A stretch of DNA of 64,000 nt, taken from contig JAHHHH010000001.1 of NCBI GenBank assembly GCA_019359415.1, positions 186,001 to 250,000 of the forward strand, written 5' to 3'. This DNA comes from Iphinoe sp. HA4291-MV1. Its GTDB lineage: Bacteria; Cyanobacteriota; Cyanobacteriia; Cyanobacteriales; Nostocaceae. Positions 20,629 through 30,212 of this stretch are shown piece by piece; the first letter of the stretch is position 1; each line of letters begins with the position of its first letter. A program made the translations under genes and the position numbers. A model generated the notes under the pieces. That model worked only from the letters and a program-made list of their open reading frames with translations, was not told the origin of the DNA and did not search any database.

Positions 20629-20787
20629 AATGCATCGACTGGAATTGAACAAAGAATTTATGTATTAAACTCCAAATTTTTGGACTGTAAATGGAGCGAT
20701 ACGCCTTTAGGCGTCAAGCTCCGCTTATCGCATTCGCCAAAATACCAAAAATGGGTTAAAAACATTATTTTCTTATAGTACAAACGT

Positions 20788-22209
20788 TCACCTTGAAAGG
20801 GTTGGTTCTAAATAAGACAAATCAAAAGTATGCTGTTGCTGCAACCAATCCTTTCCCAACACAATAGTGATGTGCGAGTCGAGGTAAGGAGTGCTTGGTA
20901 CTTGAATTTCCCCAAATCCCAGGATACTGCGAATGACTTCGGCACTTGCGCTATCTGTTTGTTGGGCGACAATCTCAGTGACACTAGCAGGTTCACTCCA
21001 AGAGTTAGACACATAAACGTTGGAATAACCAGCTTGTTGCAGTGTTGTTATTAAACCTTGCAGACTGCTACTATCGCTATCAGTGGTATCTTGAATATCT
21101 ATTTGCACAGTACTTGGGTCAGATGCTTGTGATGTCTGAGGAGGCTCTAAATCAAAGTGTTGAGTCATCACCGCAGTGATGCGATCGCTATCTGGAATCC
21201 AATAGCTAGCATCAAATTCCCCTTTTTCGCTATACCTACCTGGAACCATTAACATCTCTACATTTGAGCCATTGGTTTGCATTCCAAAGCCTGCGAGTGT
21301 CATCAATTCTTCAACCGTCAGATTAGTATCAATGTGGGATTGAATGACCTTGATAATTTCAGGTAATCGTCTTAGAGTGTTAGGATTGAAGGTTTGCTCC
21401 ATAAGTGAGTGTATGACCATTTGCTGTCGCCCAACCCGACCAACATCCCCAAGCCCATCATTTCGGTATCGCAACAGCTGCAGTGCTTGGTCACCATTAA
21501 GATGCTGCTTCCCAGCCTTCAAATTAATGTATAAATGCTGGGAATCATCTCGGTACTTCATATCTTTTGGGACATCAACCGTCACTCCTCCCAAAGCATC
21601 TATCAACTTGCTAACTCCTAAAACGTTAATCCTCACATATCGGTCAATTCCCACTCCTCCCAACAATTGACTAACAGTCTTGGCGCTTAAAGCAAGTCCA
21701 CCATCAACATTAGCGGCATTAATTTTTTTCATACCATGTCCCTCAATAGGAACACGGGTATCTCTGGGAATAGAAAGCATGACTATTTTTTTGTTTTGTG
21801 GATGAAATCTCAGCAAGAGCATGACATCTGAAAGACCATCAAAGGAGTTCACCTGGGGCAAGTATTTGAGATTTTTAGTTTCTTTAGCAGGACTTTGAAT
21901 ATCTGATGATAGTACACTCATTCCCATAACTAAAATATTTACGGGGCGAGTTAACTCGCTAAATTGTGGTCCCTGTCCGGAGATGCGATCGCTATCAAAT
22001 ACAGCCGCTTCCTTTGGATTTAAATCTGCTTGCATTAAAGGTTTACTGTTTAAAGAAACTGTCAACAGTCCTCCCACTGTTACTGAAACCATTGCAATCC
22101 CGGTCAAACCCAACCACAACCCTAGCCAACTTTTTGTGTTATTTTTGTAAAAATTATGATTTTCTGTCGCAGAAGTTTTTTGAACGGTCACAGGTTTCTT
22201 TGCATTCAC
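20788..22209 (-). CDS. LytR-CpsA-Psr (LCP) family protein
   Basis: Membrane-anchored LCP enzyme of 473 residues; the family transfers undecaprenyl-linked glycopolymers to peptidoglycan. A short cytoplasmic N-terminus is followed by one transmembrane helix (about residues 28-52). The LCP domain follows, with VNILVMGMSV, the arginine-containing SIPRDTRVPI motif, KINAANVDGG and LLRYRNDGLGDVGR. A C-terminal LytR_C-type domain occupies roughly the last 100 residues (VQIDIQDTT...). It reads toward cysC on the same strand and is separated from it by about 200 bases, so co-transcription is uncertain. Glycan substrate unknown. Confidence 0.92.
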   Translation of the reverse strand: MNAKKPVTVQKTSATENHNFYKNNTKSWLGLWLGLTGIAMVSVTVGGLLTVSLNSKPLMQADLNPKEAAVFDSDRISGQGPQFSELTRPVNILVMGMSVLSSDIQSPAKETKNLKYLPQVNSFDGLSDVMLLLRFHPQNKKIVMLSIPRDTRVPIEGHGMKKINAANVDGGLALSAKTVSQLLGGVGIDRYVRINVLGVSKLIDALGGVTVDVPKDMKYRDDSQHLYINLKAGKQHLNGDQALQLLRYRNDGLGDVGRVGRQQMVIHSLMEQTFNPNTLRRLPEIIKVIQSHIDTNLTVEELMTLAGFGMQTNGSNVEMLMVPGRYSEKGEFDASYWIPDSDRITAVMTQHFDLEPPQTSQASDPSTVQIDIQDTTDSDSSSLQGLITTLQQAGYSNVYVSNSWSEPASVTEIVAQQTDSASAEVIRSILGFGEIQVPSTPYLDSHITIVLGKDWLQQQHTFDLSYLEPTLSR

Positions 22210-22381
22210 TGATAAAATACCGATAATTTTATAGACTCAAAGCAGTTCATCAAACTATCTATGTCTACATTTTTATCGTTAACCGTCTTTTTTTCCTACT
22301 CTCTTGGGGTAGGAATGGGAGAAAAGTTAAAAATTTTAATTTATTTTAAAAAATAAATATATGACAGGCAGGGTAATTTTA

Positions 22382-22861
22382 ATGGAAATACGGTTGTTTC
22401 GTACAGAAGATACCGAGCAAATAGCACAATTATTCCATAAAACAGTCCGTGAAGTCAACATCTGCGATTACTCAAACAATCAAGTCAAAGCGTGGGCACC
22501 AGATGATATTTACTTTAGAAACTGGTCAGAAGTTTGTTTAAACAAATTTACCTATGTTGCAGATGAAGAGGGAATGATTGTCGGTTTTGGAGAGCTAGAA
22601 CCTAATGGTCATATTGATTGCTTTTACTGTCATAAGAACCATCAGCGTCGCGGGGTAGGTCGTCAAATCTATCAGGTCATTGAGGCAAAAGCATTTGAAT
22701 TAGGGTTGGATTACATGTTTACTGAGGCGAGTATTACTGCAAAGCCATTTTTCCAGTATATGGGATTCTCAGTTGTGAAAGAACAACAAGTGAATCATCG
22801 GGGAGAAACTTTCACTAATTATGCAATGGAGAAGTTTTTAAGAAGTGTAGTGAGGGGTTAA
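22382..22861 (+). CDS. GNAT family N-acetyltransferase
   Basis: About 159 residues when started at the ATG at 22382, preceded by AGGG; a further in-frame ATG lies at 22361. The GNAT fold is indicated by FGELEPNGHIDCFYCH (strand 4) followed by the acetyl-CoA loop RRGVGRQIY and a C-terminal FFQYMGFSVVKEQ. The substrate is unknown. It resembles YafP/ElaA-like acetyltransferases common in cyanobacteria. It reads divergently from the LCP gene across a 150-base gap. Confidence 0.88.
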   Translation: MEIRLFRTEDTEQIAQLFHKTVREVNICDYSNNQVKAWAPDDIYFRNWSEVCLNKFTYVADEEGMIVGFGELEPNGHIDCFYCHKNHQRRGVGRQIYQVIEAKAFELGLDYMFTEASITAKPFFQYMGFSVVKEQQVNHRGETFTNYAMEKFLRSVVRG

Positions 22862-22961
22862 GCCTGTTGCCAGAAATTTCTCAAATAGATACAGATAACC
22901 TGATAACCTCTAAGAGGATGTCTCAGAGATCTTAGTGAGATTTAGAAGAGGCTATCAAGCT

Positions 22962-23789
22962 ATGACAGCCATTCAAGACCAGGTTATCCTGGTCACAGGT
23001 TCAACAGACGGTATCGGAAAGCAGACCGCTTATGACTTCGCCAAGATGGGAGCAACTGTCCTTTTGCACGGACGTAATCGAGAACGAGCAGAAGTCACAC
23101 TGCAAGAGATTTTTGCTGCAACTGGGAACAACCGGCTGGAATACTATCTAGCAGACTTTTCATCGCTTACCGATGTGCGGCATTTGGCAGAAGCTGTGCG
23201 ATTTAAACACCGTAGTCTAAATATTCTAATCAACAATGCAGGCATTGGTGCGGGTAATCTCACAAATAAACAGCGTGCATTGAGCCAGGATGGTTATGAG
23301 TTGAGGTTGGCAGTTAACTACCTTGCTCCGTTTTTGCTAACTCACCTATTGCTGCCTTGTTTACAGCAAGCCGTACCCTCACGGATTATTAATGTTGCCT
23401 CTGTTGGACAGCAGCCAATCGATTTTGAAAATGTCATGCAGGAGCAACAGTATAACCCTATGCAAGCTTATTGCCAAAGCAAAATAGCAGGTGTGATGTT
23501 TACCTTTGATTTGGCTGAGCAACTCAAAAACAAGGGGATCACCGTCAACTGCCTGAATCCTGGATCGCGTCTGAATACAAAGATGGTGCGTGAGATGTTT
23601 GGAGAGTATAGAGGTAGTGTACAGTCAGGCGCAGATGAAATCATATATGTTGCAACATCTCATGAGCTAGAAGGTGTGACAGGTAAGTATTTTGACCAAA
23701 AGCAGGAGGCTCAATCGATCGCGCAGGCATATGATCGCAAAGCCCGCCAAAAACTATGGCAACTGAGTAAATCGCTCTGCAATCTGTAA
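22962..23789 (+). CDS. Short-chain dehydrogenase/reductase
   Basis: NAD(P)-dependent oxidoreductase of about 275 residues. The dinucleotide-binding motif TGSTDGIGKQ is near the start, NNAGIG marks the fourth strand, and the catalytic YCQSK (Tyr and Lys) follows NVASVGQQ. The sequence is closest to retinol-dehydrogenase-like SDRs acting on hydrophobic alcohols or aldehydes. I prefer the ATG at 22962, preceded by AGAAGAGG, over the GTG at 22935. No operon partner is obvious. Confidence 0.9.
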   Translation: MTAIQDQVILVTGSTDGIGKQTAYDFAKMGATVLLHGRNRERAEVTLQEIFAATGNNRLEYYLADFSSLTDVRHLAEAVRFKHRSLNILINNAGIGAGNLTNKQRALSQDGYELRLAVNYLAPFLLTHLLLPCLQQAVPSRIINVASVGQQPIDFENVMQEQQYNPMQAYCQSKIAGVMFTFDLAEQLKNKGITVNCLNPGSRLNTKMVREMFGEYRGSVQSGADEIIYVATSHELEGVTGKYFDQKQEAQSIAQAYDRKARQKLWQLSKSLCNL

Positions 23790-23921
23790 GCGTTAGTAAG
23801 CGAGTAATACTATGTTTCAGCCATAACAACATAAGTATTCTTTCCTTCACAAATCGAAATAATTCGGTAAAATTAGTTAAAACGGTTTTCACATTTGTAG
23901 AACTAAGGCGTCAGCAATCCC

Positions 23922-25001
23922 ATGCAACTGAAAATCAGTGCATCTCGATTACCCATCGCACCACTACTCTTGATAGCCCCCTTTTTCCTTTGGGGTACAG
24001 CAATGGTGGCGATGAAAGGAGTGATACCCCACACGACACCATTATTTATGGCGGGAGTCCGTTTGATACCGGCTGGGGTGCTTATTCTGATAGCAGCAGC
24101 ATTCATGGGTAGATCTCAACCCAAAGGTTGGGAAGCATGGTTGTGGATTACTTTATTTGCCTTGGTGGATGGAACACTGTTTCAAGGCTTTTTGGCAGAG
24201 GGATTACTCAGAACAAGTGCTGGGTTAGGATCTGTGATGATTGACTCTCAACCTTTGGTTGTGGCGTTGTTATCTTTGTGGTTATTTCAGGAACATATTG
24301 GTCTTTGGGGATGGTTAGGACTAGGATTGGGAATCACAGGCATTAGTTTGATTGGCTTGCCAGATGAGTGGATTCTGCATTTTCTAGACTCAGATACGAT
24401 TATAGAGATATTGTCTGCAACATCCATACAACAACTGTTTACCAGCGGTGAGTGGTTGATGCTGCTAGCAGCGCTAAGTATGGCAGTGGGAACAGTATTG
24501 ATCCGGTTTGTCAGTCGCTATGCTGACCCTGTCATGGCTACAGGATGGCATATGATTTTGGGTGGCTTGCCGTTGTGGGGGATTTCATCAATTGTAGAAT
24601 CTGGACAGTTGCCGAACATTGTCCCGTCTGACTGGATCGCGTTGAGTTACGCCACGGTGTTTGGTAGTGCGATCGCCTACGGATTATTTTTCTATTTTGC
24701 TTCTAGCGGTAATCTCACCAGTCTCAGTTCCCTCACCTTCCTCACACCTGTATTTGCTTTGCTATTTGGCAATTTGTTACTGAAAGAAGTTCTCAGCCCA
24801 GTGCAGTGGGTAGGAGTCAGCCTGACTTTGGTTAGTATCTATCTCATCAACCAACGCGAAACCCTGTCAGGAGCAAGTAAGAAAGTTGTAAGAAGTGAAA
24901 AAACCATAACACAGCAACAACAAGTTTCAGAAGCGTCTGCAAATAAGATAAACAAAGTTACCTTACCTGTGAGAGAATCTGAACCAGAGATGTTGCCTTG
25001 A
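23922..25001 (+). CDS. EamA/DMT-superfamily transporter
   Basis: Integral membrane protein of 359 residues with about ten transmembrane helices and two EamA repeats. The first begins LLIAPFFLWGTAMVAMKG and the second is after residue 170, ending LLFGNLLLKEVLSPVQWVG. The middle has a somewhat long linker (about residues 150-175), and the last 45 residues are a hydrophilic cytoplasmic tail rich in Q, K and E. The family exports metabolites such as amino acids or purines; the substrate here cannot be read. Single gene, with a MITE-like element after its stop. Confidence 0.9.
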   Translation: MQLKISASRLPIAPLLLIAPFFLWGTAMVAMKGVIPHTTPLFMAGVRLIPAGVLILIAAAFMGRSQPKGWEAWLWITLFALVDGTLFQGFLAEGLLRTSAGLGSVMIDSQPLVVALLSLWLFQEHIGLWGWLGLGLGITGISLIGLPDEWILHFLDSDTIIEILSATSIQQLFTSGEWLMLLAALSMAVGTVLIRFVSRYADPVMATGWHMILGGLPLWGISSIVESGQLPNIVPSDWIALSYATVFGSAIAYGLFFYFASSGNLTSLSSLTFLTPVFALLFGNLLLKEVLSPVQWVGVSLTLVSIYLINQRETLSGASKKVVRSEKTITQQQQVSEASANKINKVTLPVRESEPEMLP

Positions 25002-25017
25002 ACAAGGTAGTGAAGAA

Positions 25018-25124
25018 ATATAGCAGTTCTCAATTGAGTGTAATATAGATTGTTTGTAGGGGCACGGGTAACCTTTGCCTCTACCGTATACGTGTATTTT
25101 ATGCAAGTGAGAATCGCTATATAT
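25018..25124. mobile_element. MITE-like element with ATATAGCAGTTCTCA ends
   Basis: The left end ATATAGCAGTTCTCA pairs with the right end TGAGAATCGCTATAT with few mismatches. There is no coding sequence. The ends resemble those at 17926-18055 and 27381-27567, suggesting one family. It lies directly after the EamA gene and could form a hairpin in its mRNA. Confidence 0.6.
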
Positions 25125-25298
25125 AAAAAATAAATAACTGACTCAGGCACAACAATTACCAGTCATGTGCCTTAACTTTAGTATCGGTCAAAGTTTATTC
25201 AACTTGCAGCAAGCCAAGAAGACATTTGATATTTATGTAGCTTATAGTTATTGTGGTATCAATGGCTTCCAATGCACGTTTTGGCTGAGACTTGCGAT

Positions 25299-26447
25299 AT
25301 GAGGCTACGCTTTTCCTCAATTCTATTTATTGCTTGCCTTGCTTGCTTAGGATTCGACCAACATCCAGCAAGCACAGTTACACCTGACCCAGTTTTAAGA
25401 AATTTAGGACTTGCTCAAGCCAGCTCCAAAGACGCTGCTAAGCAGTCTACTCTTAAACTTGGTAGCACAGGTGCAGATGTGAAGTCGCTGCAAACCTTAC
25501 TTAAAAAGTTAGGATACTACGATGGTAAGATAGATGGGCGGTATGGCATAACTACAAGCCTTGCTGTTACTAAATTTCAACGAGCAAAAGGTTTAACTGT
25601 AGACGGTATCTTTGGTAATACAACTAGACAGAGCCTTCAGACAGCAATAAGCAAGAAATTACCGCTTTCTCCTCTTGCGATTAGTTCTACCACTGAATCC
25701 ACAATCAAGAAAGAGACAGAAACAGACATAGTTTGGTGGTTACTTGTAGGTATTGGTGTTTTGGGAAGTATTGGGGCATTGCTTTATATAGTCAGAAGAA
25801 TCGAGAAGGGTACAAAAGTTGCAAAATACCCAAGAAATTATAGTCAGGTAAACACCAGTCCAGTTCCGCAAACAGTACAAAAGTTCCACGCAAAGAACGA
25901 TGGACAGTCTCATAATACTGATGTCACTAGTACACAAGAAACAACGCTACCACCCTCTACACAATTGTTGCCAATGGAAACAACTTCTCGCCTTGCCAAA
26001 GTTAACATCATTGACCAATTGATAGAAGACTTACGCAGTTCTGATCCAACACAGCGACGTAAGGCGATCTGGGATTTGGGTCAAAAAGGTGATTCACGGG
26101 CAATTCAGCCGTTGGTTGATCTCATGGTGGATGCAGATTCTCAGCAACGCAGCTTGATTTTAGCTGCTTTAGCAGAAATTAGCACCCGCACACTTAAGCC
26201 AATGAACCGTGCTTTGGCAATTTCACTACAGGATGAAAGTCCACAAGTGCGACAAAATGCCATTCGCGACTTGACTCGCGTATATGACATGATGACTCAA
26301 ATGAGCCAAATTTTATCTCATGCTCTGCGAGACTCTGATGCAGACGTGCAAGCAACAGCAAAATATGCTCTTTCACAGATGAATCGTATCCGTACTTTGC
26401 CTGGTGATGCAGGTGAGGAACAGAAGGATGCACACGGCGAGGAGTAG
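25299..26447 (+). CDS. Peptidoglycan-binding and HEAT-repeat membrane protein
   Basis: About 382 residues from the ATG at 25299, which opens a signal peptide (MRLRFSSILFIACLACLGF). A PG_binding_1 domain follows (LKLGSTGADVKSLQTLLKKL and GIFGNTTRQSLQ), then a transmembrane helix (IVWWLLVGIGVLGSIGALLY), then a basic linker. The C-terminal half has HEAT-like repeats (DLRSSDPTQRRKAIWDLGQK, LQDESPQVRQNAIRDL, LRDSDADVQATAKYAL). This suggests a protein spanning the membrane with a wall-binding domain outside and a protein-binding scaffold inside. Partners are unknown. An upstream TTG at 25251 is in frame but would hide the signal peptide. Confidence 0.88.
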   Translation: MRLRFSSILFIACLACLGFDQHPASTVTPDPVLRNLGLAQASSKDAAKQSTLKLGSTGADVKSLQTLLKKLGYYDGKIDGRYGITTSLAVTKFQRAKGLTVDGIFGNTTRQSLQTAISKKLPLSPLAISSTTESTIKKETETDIVWWLLVGIGVLGSIGALLYIVRRIEKGTKVAKYPRNYSQVNTSPVPQTVQKFHAKNDGQSHNTDVTSTQETTLPPSTQLLPMETTSRLAKVNIIDQLIEDLRSSDPTQRRKAIWDLGQKGDSRAIQPLVDLMVDADSQQRSLILAALAEISTRTLKPMNRALAISLQDESPQVRQNAIRDLTRVYDMMTQMSQILSHALRDSDADVQATAKYALSQMNRIRTLPGDAGEEQKDAHGEE

Positions 26448-26510
26448 GAGAACGAGGAAAATTTTTAACAGTTATCAATTATCAATGGGCAATGGGAATT
26501 GGATTCTTAA

Positions 26511-26540
26511 TTTTGAATTTTGAATTTTGAATTTTGAATT
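26511..26540. repeat. Intergenic heptanucleotide repeat (TTTTGAA)n
   Basis: Four copies of a 7-base unit between the PG-binding/HEAT gene and the Uma2 gene. Short tandemly repeated repetitive sequences of this kind are characteristic of filamentous cyanobacteria. Similar runs lie near 38190-38230 and 60785-60840. Confidence 0.85.
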
Positions 26541-26583
26541 GTTTTGTTCCCTGTTCCCTGATAACTGTTCACTGTTCACTGAG

Positions 26584-27288
26584 TTAACCGTCTGGTAATT
26601 CGCCAAAGCGTTGACGATAGCGCTCAAGTAACTCTGCCATTTCTGCTGCTTGTTGTTGCGCTTGTTGAGCTACTTCTTCTGGTGTCTGATATCTCACGCC
26701 TCGTTCATCATACCAGTACAGCACCTCTAGTTCTAGTTCTCCATCAATATAGCTTCCTCTACCAATTCCCAAGCCAATTTCTGGCATCCACAAAGGTTCT
26801 CCAATTTGTAACTTATATTCTCCATTAACTAAGCGATAAACTTCTAATGGCTGATGTTGGTCACGTCGCCAATATTCAGGATTGTAGATAACATAATATA
26901 AAACACCCAAGCGAGCATAGATCGACATTTTCTTATCATATTCGCCGCCGTAGGTGAGGGAGACAATTTCTAAAGCAAAAATAGGGACAACATCGTTTTC
27001 TTCCCAAAGAACATAGCTTTTGCGTAAAACATTTCCTTTAAATCGCTCTACTCCTAAACTTAAAAAACCATCTGGCACAACTGGTACAAGATGACTTACA
27101 CCTGTTGTGTGATAAATTGCCATATCGACTCCAAAAAACCAATCTAAGCGATTAGCCCAGATAAACTTGAGCAAGAATAATAATAAATTAGGGATAAAAT
27201 TTTGATTTTCGTTATCCACAGGAGTGTCATCTGAACAAGGTAGTTCAGCACTGCTTGGTAATTTAGATATAGGGTCGTAGTTTACCAT
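26584..27288 (-). CDS. Uma2 family (DUF820) PD-(D/E)XK-like protein
   Basis: 234 residues of the Uma2 family, which is greatly expanded in cyanobacteria. Recognisable parts are HLVPVVPDGFLSLGVERF, the catalytic-type stretch FALEIVSLTYGGEYDKKMSIYA, the GVLYYVIYNPE motif, and a glutamine-rich C-terminal helix ending in ERYRQRFGELP. The family has a restriction-endonuclease-like fold; its cellular function is not established. Single gene with no partner. Confidence 0.9.
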   Translation of the reverse strand: MVNYDPISKLPSSAELPCSDDTPVDNENQNFIPNLLLFLLKFIWANRLDWFFGVDMAIYHTTGVSHLVPVVPDGFLSLGVERFKGNVLRKSYVLWEENDVVPIFALEIVSLTYGGEYDKKMSIYARLGVLYYVIYNPEYWRRDQHQPLEVYRLVNGEYKLQIGEPLWMPEIGLGIGRGSYIDGELELEVLYWYDERGVRYQTPEEVAQQAQQQAAEMAELLERYRQRFGELPDG

Positions 27289-28004
27289 GAAACGTTTCCT
27301 TACTCGATTTAAATTAATTTAAAAGTTGATCAACTACACTTTTTTCTATAAAAAGCTGCTATTTTTAATTTCTTTTAATTATATATAGCAGTCCTATTTG
27401 AGTTGTAAAAATTATCAACTGCCAAGACGCCTTCGCCCAAAGGGCGACGCCAGAGGCGTTGGCGCAAGCCTGTCCGCAGGACTTACAAAGCAGCGTCTCC
27501 GCCAGGAGAAGAGCGCCAAGAAAAGAGAGAAGAGAGAATTTTACAAATGATTTAGGATTGCTATATAAGGACTCAGCGATCGCTCTGCGCCATCGCACCA
27601 CATCCACAAAACCAGTGATAAAGACAATAAGCTGTGCAAGTCCGACAAATACGTAGAGAAAGCAACTATTTAAATTTCCAACGCGATACGCATGATTGCG
27701 TCTGCGCTTTGCGCGATCGCCCACAAAAAAATACCCCGCCTCCAAATCGCAGCTCTTTCAAATCACTTGCTACTGTGTCAATGTTTTGAGTCATGAAGCG
27801 ATCGCCTACGGCAGAGCTACGCTCCACGCCTTCAGCAACACAACTATATCACTACCAGAAGCGATCACATTCCAACCCGGTAAGATTTTGTTAAGAAGAA
27901 ACAGAACAACGTTAAAAAATGTCACAGGCACATCAAAATGTTCCGCAAGTCTTTTCCTGCAAAATGAATGAAGTAGGTTGGCTGTTTTTGCGGAATGATT
28001 AAAT
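27289..28004. other. 716-base repeat-rich intergenic region
   Basis: Holds a MITE-like element (27381-27567) into which GC-rich palindromic repeats are nested (about 27425-27520), followed by HIP1-bearing palindromes around 27680-27840. An open frame on the minus strand (27365-27745) is composed largely of these repeats and is not believed to be a gene. Confidence 0.7.
27381..27567. mobile_element. MITE-like element with TATATAGCAATCC-type ends
   Basis: The left end TATATAGCAGTCCTATTTG and the right end (complement of GGATTGCTATATA preceded by TTTTACAAATGATTTA) pair over about 29 bases with roughly seven mismatches. The interior carries GC-rich palindromes. No coding sequence. Confidence 0.65.
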
Positions 28005-29084
28005 ATGACTGCTGCTTCTAAATCTTTGAAATTACTCTTTGTCTCCACACCCGTAGGACCACTCGGTACTGGACTTGGCGGTGGTGTGGAATTAACCTTG
28101 CATAACACTGCTCAAGAAATGATCCGACGCGGTCATAAATTGCAAATAGTTGCTCCTTCTGATTCTACATGGGATTCTTTACCTGTTGTACAAATTCCCG
28201 GTAATTTACAAATCGTTGCTCAGAGTCAGGAACGCACAGCCCCTATTACTATGCCAGAAAATTCTGTGTTGGCGAATATGTGGGATTATGCTCGTCAAGT
28301 TCAACAAGAGTACGACCTGATTGTCAACTTTGCTTATGATTGGTTACCGTTCTACTTAACACCTTTTTTTCGATGTCCCATTGCCCACTTAGTTAGCATG
28401 GGTTCACTCAGTGACGCTTTAGACCAAATTATCAGACAAGTTGCCAAGCAGTTTCCTGGTACGATTGGTTTTCATAGTTTCGCACAAGCTGCCACTTTTG
28501 TTCTTGACCAACAGTTTTTTTATTTGAGTAATGGAATTGATATCTCACTGTATGAGTTTTGTGCTCAACCAAAGCAACAATTAGCCTGGGTAGGTCGAAT
28601 TTCCCCAGAGAAAGGTTTGGAAGATGCGGTGTTTGTGGCACAAATGACTAACATCCCGCTGAAAATTATGGGGAAACTCCAAGATGAATTATACTGGCAG
28701 CAGATTTGCAAGGATTACCCAAATGCACCTATTGAATATTTAGGATTTCTATCAACTTCCCAAATGCAGCAAGTTGTGCGACAATGTCGGGCATTGTTGA
28801 TGACACACCGTTGGGTGGAAGCATTTGGAAATGTAGCAATAGAAGCACTTGCCTGTGGAGTTCCCGTGATTTCTTACTGGCGTGGTGGTCCAGCAGAAAT
28901 CATCAAAAATGGGAAAATGGGTTTCTTGGTAGAACCTGATAGTGTTCCTGGGCTGGTTAACGCTATTTCCCGCTTGGATGAAATCAACCGTCAAACCTGT
29001 CGTACCTCAGCAGAAACTGAATTTTCTCTGGAAGCTTTGGGCGATCGCTTTGAACAATGGTTTATGAAAATTTTAGACTTTTGA
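28005..29084 (+). CDS. GT4 glycosyltransferase, UDP-glucose:tetrahydrobiopterin glucosyltransferase-like
   Basis: GT-B fold glycosyltransferase of 359 residues. The N-terminal half starts LLFVSTPVGPLGTGLGGGVELTL, with the glycine-rich loop typical of GT4. The C-terminal half has WVGRISPEKGLEDAV and the E-x7-E region VEAFGNVAIEALACGVPV followed by YWRGGPAEII. The family resembles the cyanobacterial enzyme that glucosylates tetrahydrobiopterin. I recall the characteristic N-terminus but cannot run a search, so the acceptor remains provisional. Cytosolic, single gene. Confidence 0.85.
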   Translation: MTAASKSLKLLFVSTPVGPLGTGLGGGVELTLHNTAQEMIRRGHKLQIVAPSDSTWDSLPVVQIPGNLQIVAQSQERTAPITMPENSVLANMWDYARQVQQEYDLIVNFAYDWLPFYLTPFFRCPIAHLVSMGSLSDALDQIIRQVAKQFPGTIGFHSFAQAATFVLDQQFFYLSNGIDISLYEFCAQPKQQLAWVGRISPEKGLEDAVFVAQMTNIPLKIMGKLQDELYWQQICKDYPNAPIEYLGFLSTSQMQQVVRQCRALLMTHRWVEAFGNVAIEALACGVPVISYWRGGPAEIIKNGKMGFLVEPDSVPGLVNAISRLDEINRQTCRTSAETEFSLEALGDRFEQWFMKILDF

Positions 29085-29195
29085 GTGAATGAGTCAAATT
29101 TTTGCTCTGATATTGGATTTTTGCACGGTTAAGAAGATATAAATAGCGAATACTCAATCAATATTTTGTATTGTTGTTCTTAAACAAGATTATTG

Positions 29196-30212
29196 ATGCA
29201 ATCTAAAATCCAAAATCTCAAATCTAAAATTGTTCCTCCACCTCTCAAGCCTGGTGACTTACTACAAGTGATTGCTCCTAGTGGTGCTTTGCGAGAATTT
29301 GAGGCTTTCCAAAAAGGGGTGGAAATTTGGCGATCGCGTGGCTATCGAGTAGAACTCTATCCAGAGATAGAAGACAAATGGGGATATTTAGCAGGTAAAG
29401 ATGAACACAGGCGCGATCGGCTAACAACAGCATGGAAAGAGCGAGAGTGTCGTGGTATTCTCTGTGCTAGAGGTGGTTTCGGTAGTACCCGCATCTTGGA
29501 AAATTGGTCCTGGGAAATGGAGGGGATGAGGAAGCAGGGGAAACAGGGGAAGCAGGGGAAGAAAGAGTTAACGGACAATTATTTCTTTCCTCCTCATCCC
29601 CCTCATCCTTCCTACTCCTCACTCCCCACTCCCAAGTGGCTTATTGGTTTTTCTGACATCACCGCGCTTTTGTGGAGTCTTTACACAGTAGGAATTTCTG
29701 GCGTTCATGCTCCGGTACTCACAACTCTTGCTTCAGAACCAGATTGGTCAATTCAAAGGTTATTTGATTTGGTGGAAGGTCGTCCTCTTGCACCTTTAAA
29801 AGGTTGTGGTTGGGGTGGAGGTGTGATTACTGGTATCCTGTTACCAGGTAATCTTACGGTAGCAACTCATTTGCTTGGTACGCCAATGCTACCAGATATG
29901 GATGGTGTGATTTTGGCGTTGGAGGATGTGACAGAAGCTCCCTACCGCATTGATAGAATGCTCACACAGTGGCGGATGAGTGGTGCTTTATCAAAAGTTC
30001 GTGGAATTGCACTAGGTAGCTTTAGCCGTTGTGAACCGCCGCCAAATGTTCCTAGCTTTAGTGTTGAGGAAGTATTGCGCGATCGCTTGGGTGATTTGGG
30101 TATTCCTATTGTTTCAAACTTGCCTTTTGGTCATGAAGCTCCCAATGCGGCTTTACCTGTAGGAGTCCCAGTTCACTTAGATGCAGACAACGGTATTTTG
30201 AGCATATTTTGA
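29196..30212 (+). CDS. LD-carboxypeptidase (peptidase family S66)
   Basis: Murein tetrapeptide carboxypeptidase of about 338 residues, acting in peptidoglycan recycling. Seen: VIAPSGALREFEAF, LCARGGFGSTRIL, the nucleophile region GFSDITALLW, LALEDVTEAPYRIDRML and the C-terminal PFGHEAPNAALPVG with the catalytic His. Two parts are foreign. The first dozen residues are encoded by an AAAATC-type heptamer repeat, and a stretch of about 38 residues (29521-29635; Q/G/K-rich then P/H/S-rich) interrupts the domain between the ENWSWE segment and GFSDI. Both are in frame. The ATG at 29196 follows an in-frame TTG at 29193. Confidence 0.92.
   Translation: MQSKIQNLKSKIVPPPLKPGDLLQVIAPSGALREFEAFQKGVEIWRSRGYRVELYPEIEDKWGYLAGKDEHRRDRLTTAWKERECRGILCARGGFGSTRILENWSWEMEGMRKQGKQGKQGKKELTDNYFFPPHPPHPSYSSLPTPKWLIGFSDITALLWSLYTVGISGVHAPVLTTLASEPDWSIQRLFDLVEGRPLAPLKGCGWGGGVITGILLPGNLTVATHLLGTPMLPDMDGVILALEDVTEAPYRIDRMLTQWRMSGALSKVRGIALGSFSRCEPPPNVPSFSVEEVLRDRLGDLGIPIVSNLPFGHEAPNAALPVGVPVHLDADNGILSIF

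Noticed and set aside
27365-27745. 126-codon open frame on the minus strand with a hydrophobic stretch
   Set aside because: Most of it is the MITE-like element at 27381-27567 and GC-rich palindromic repeats; the residues follow from the repeats, not from a protein family.
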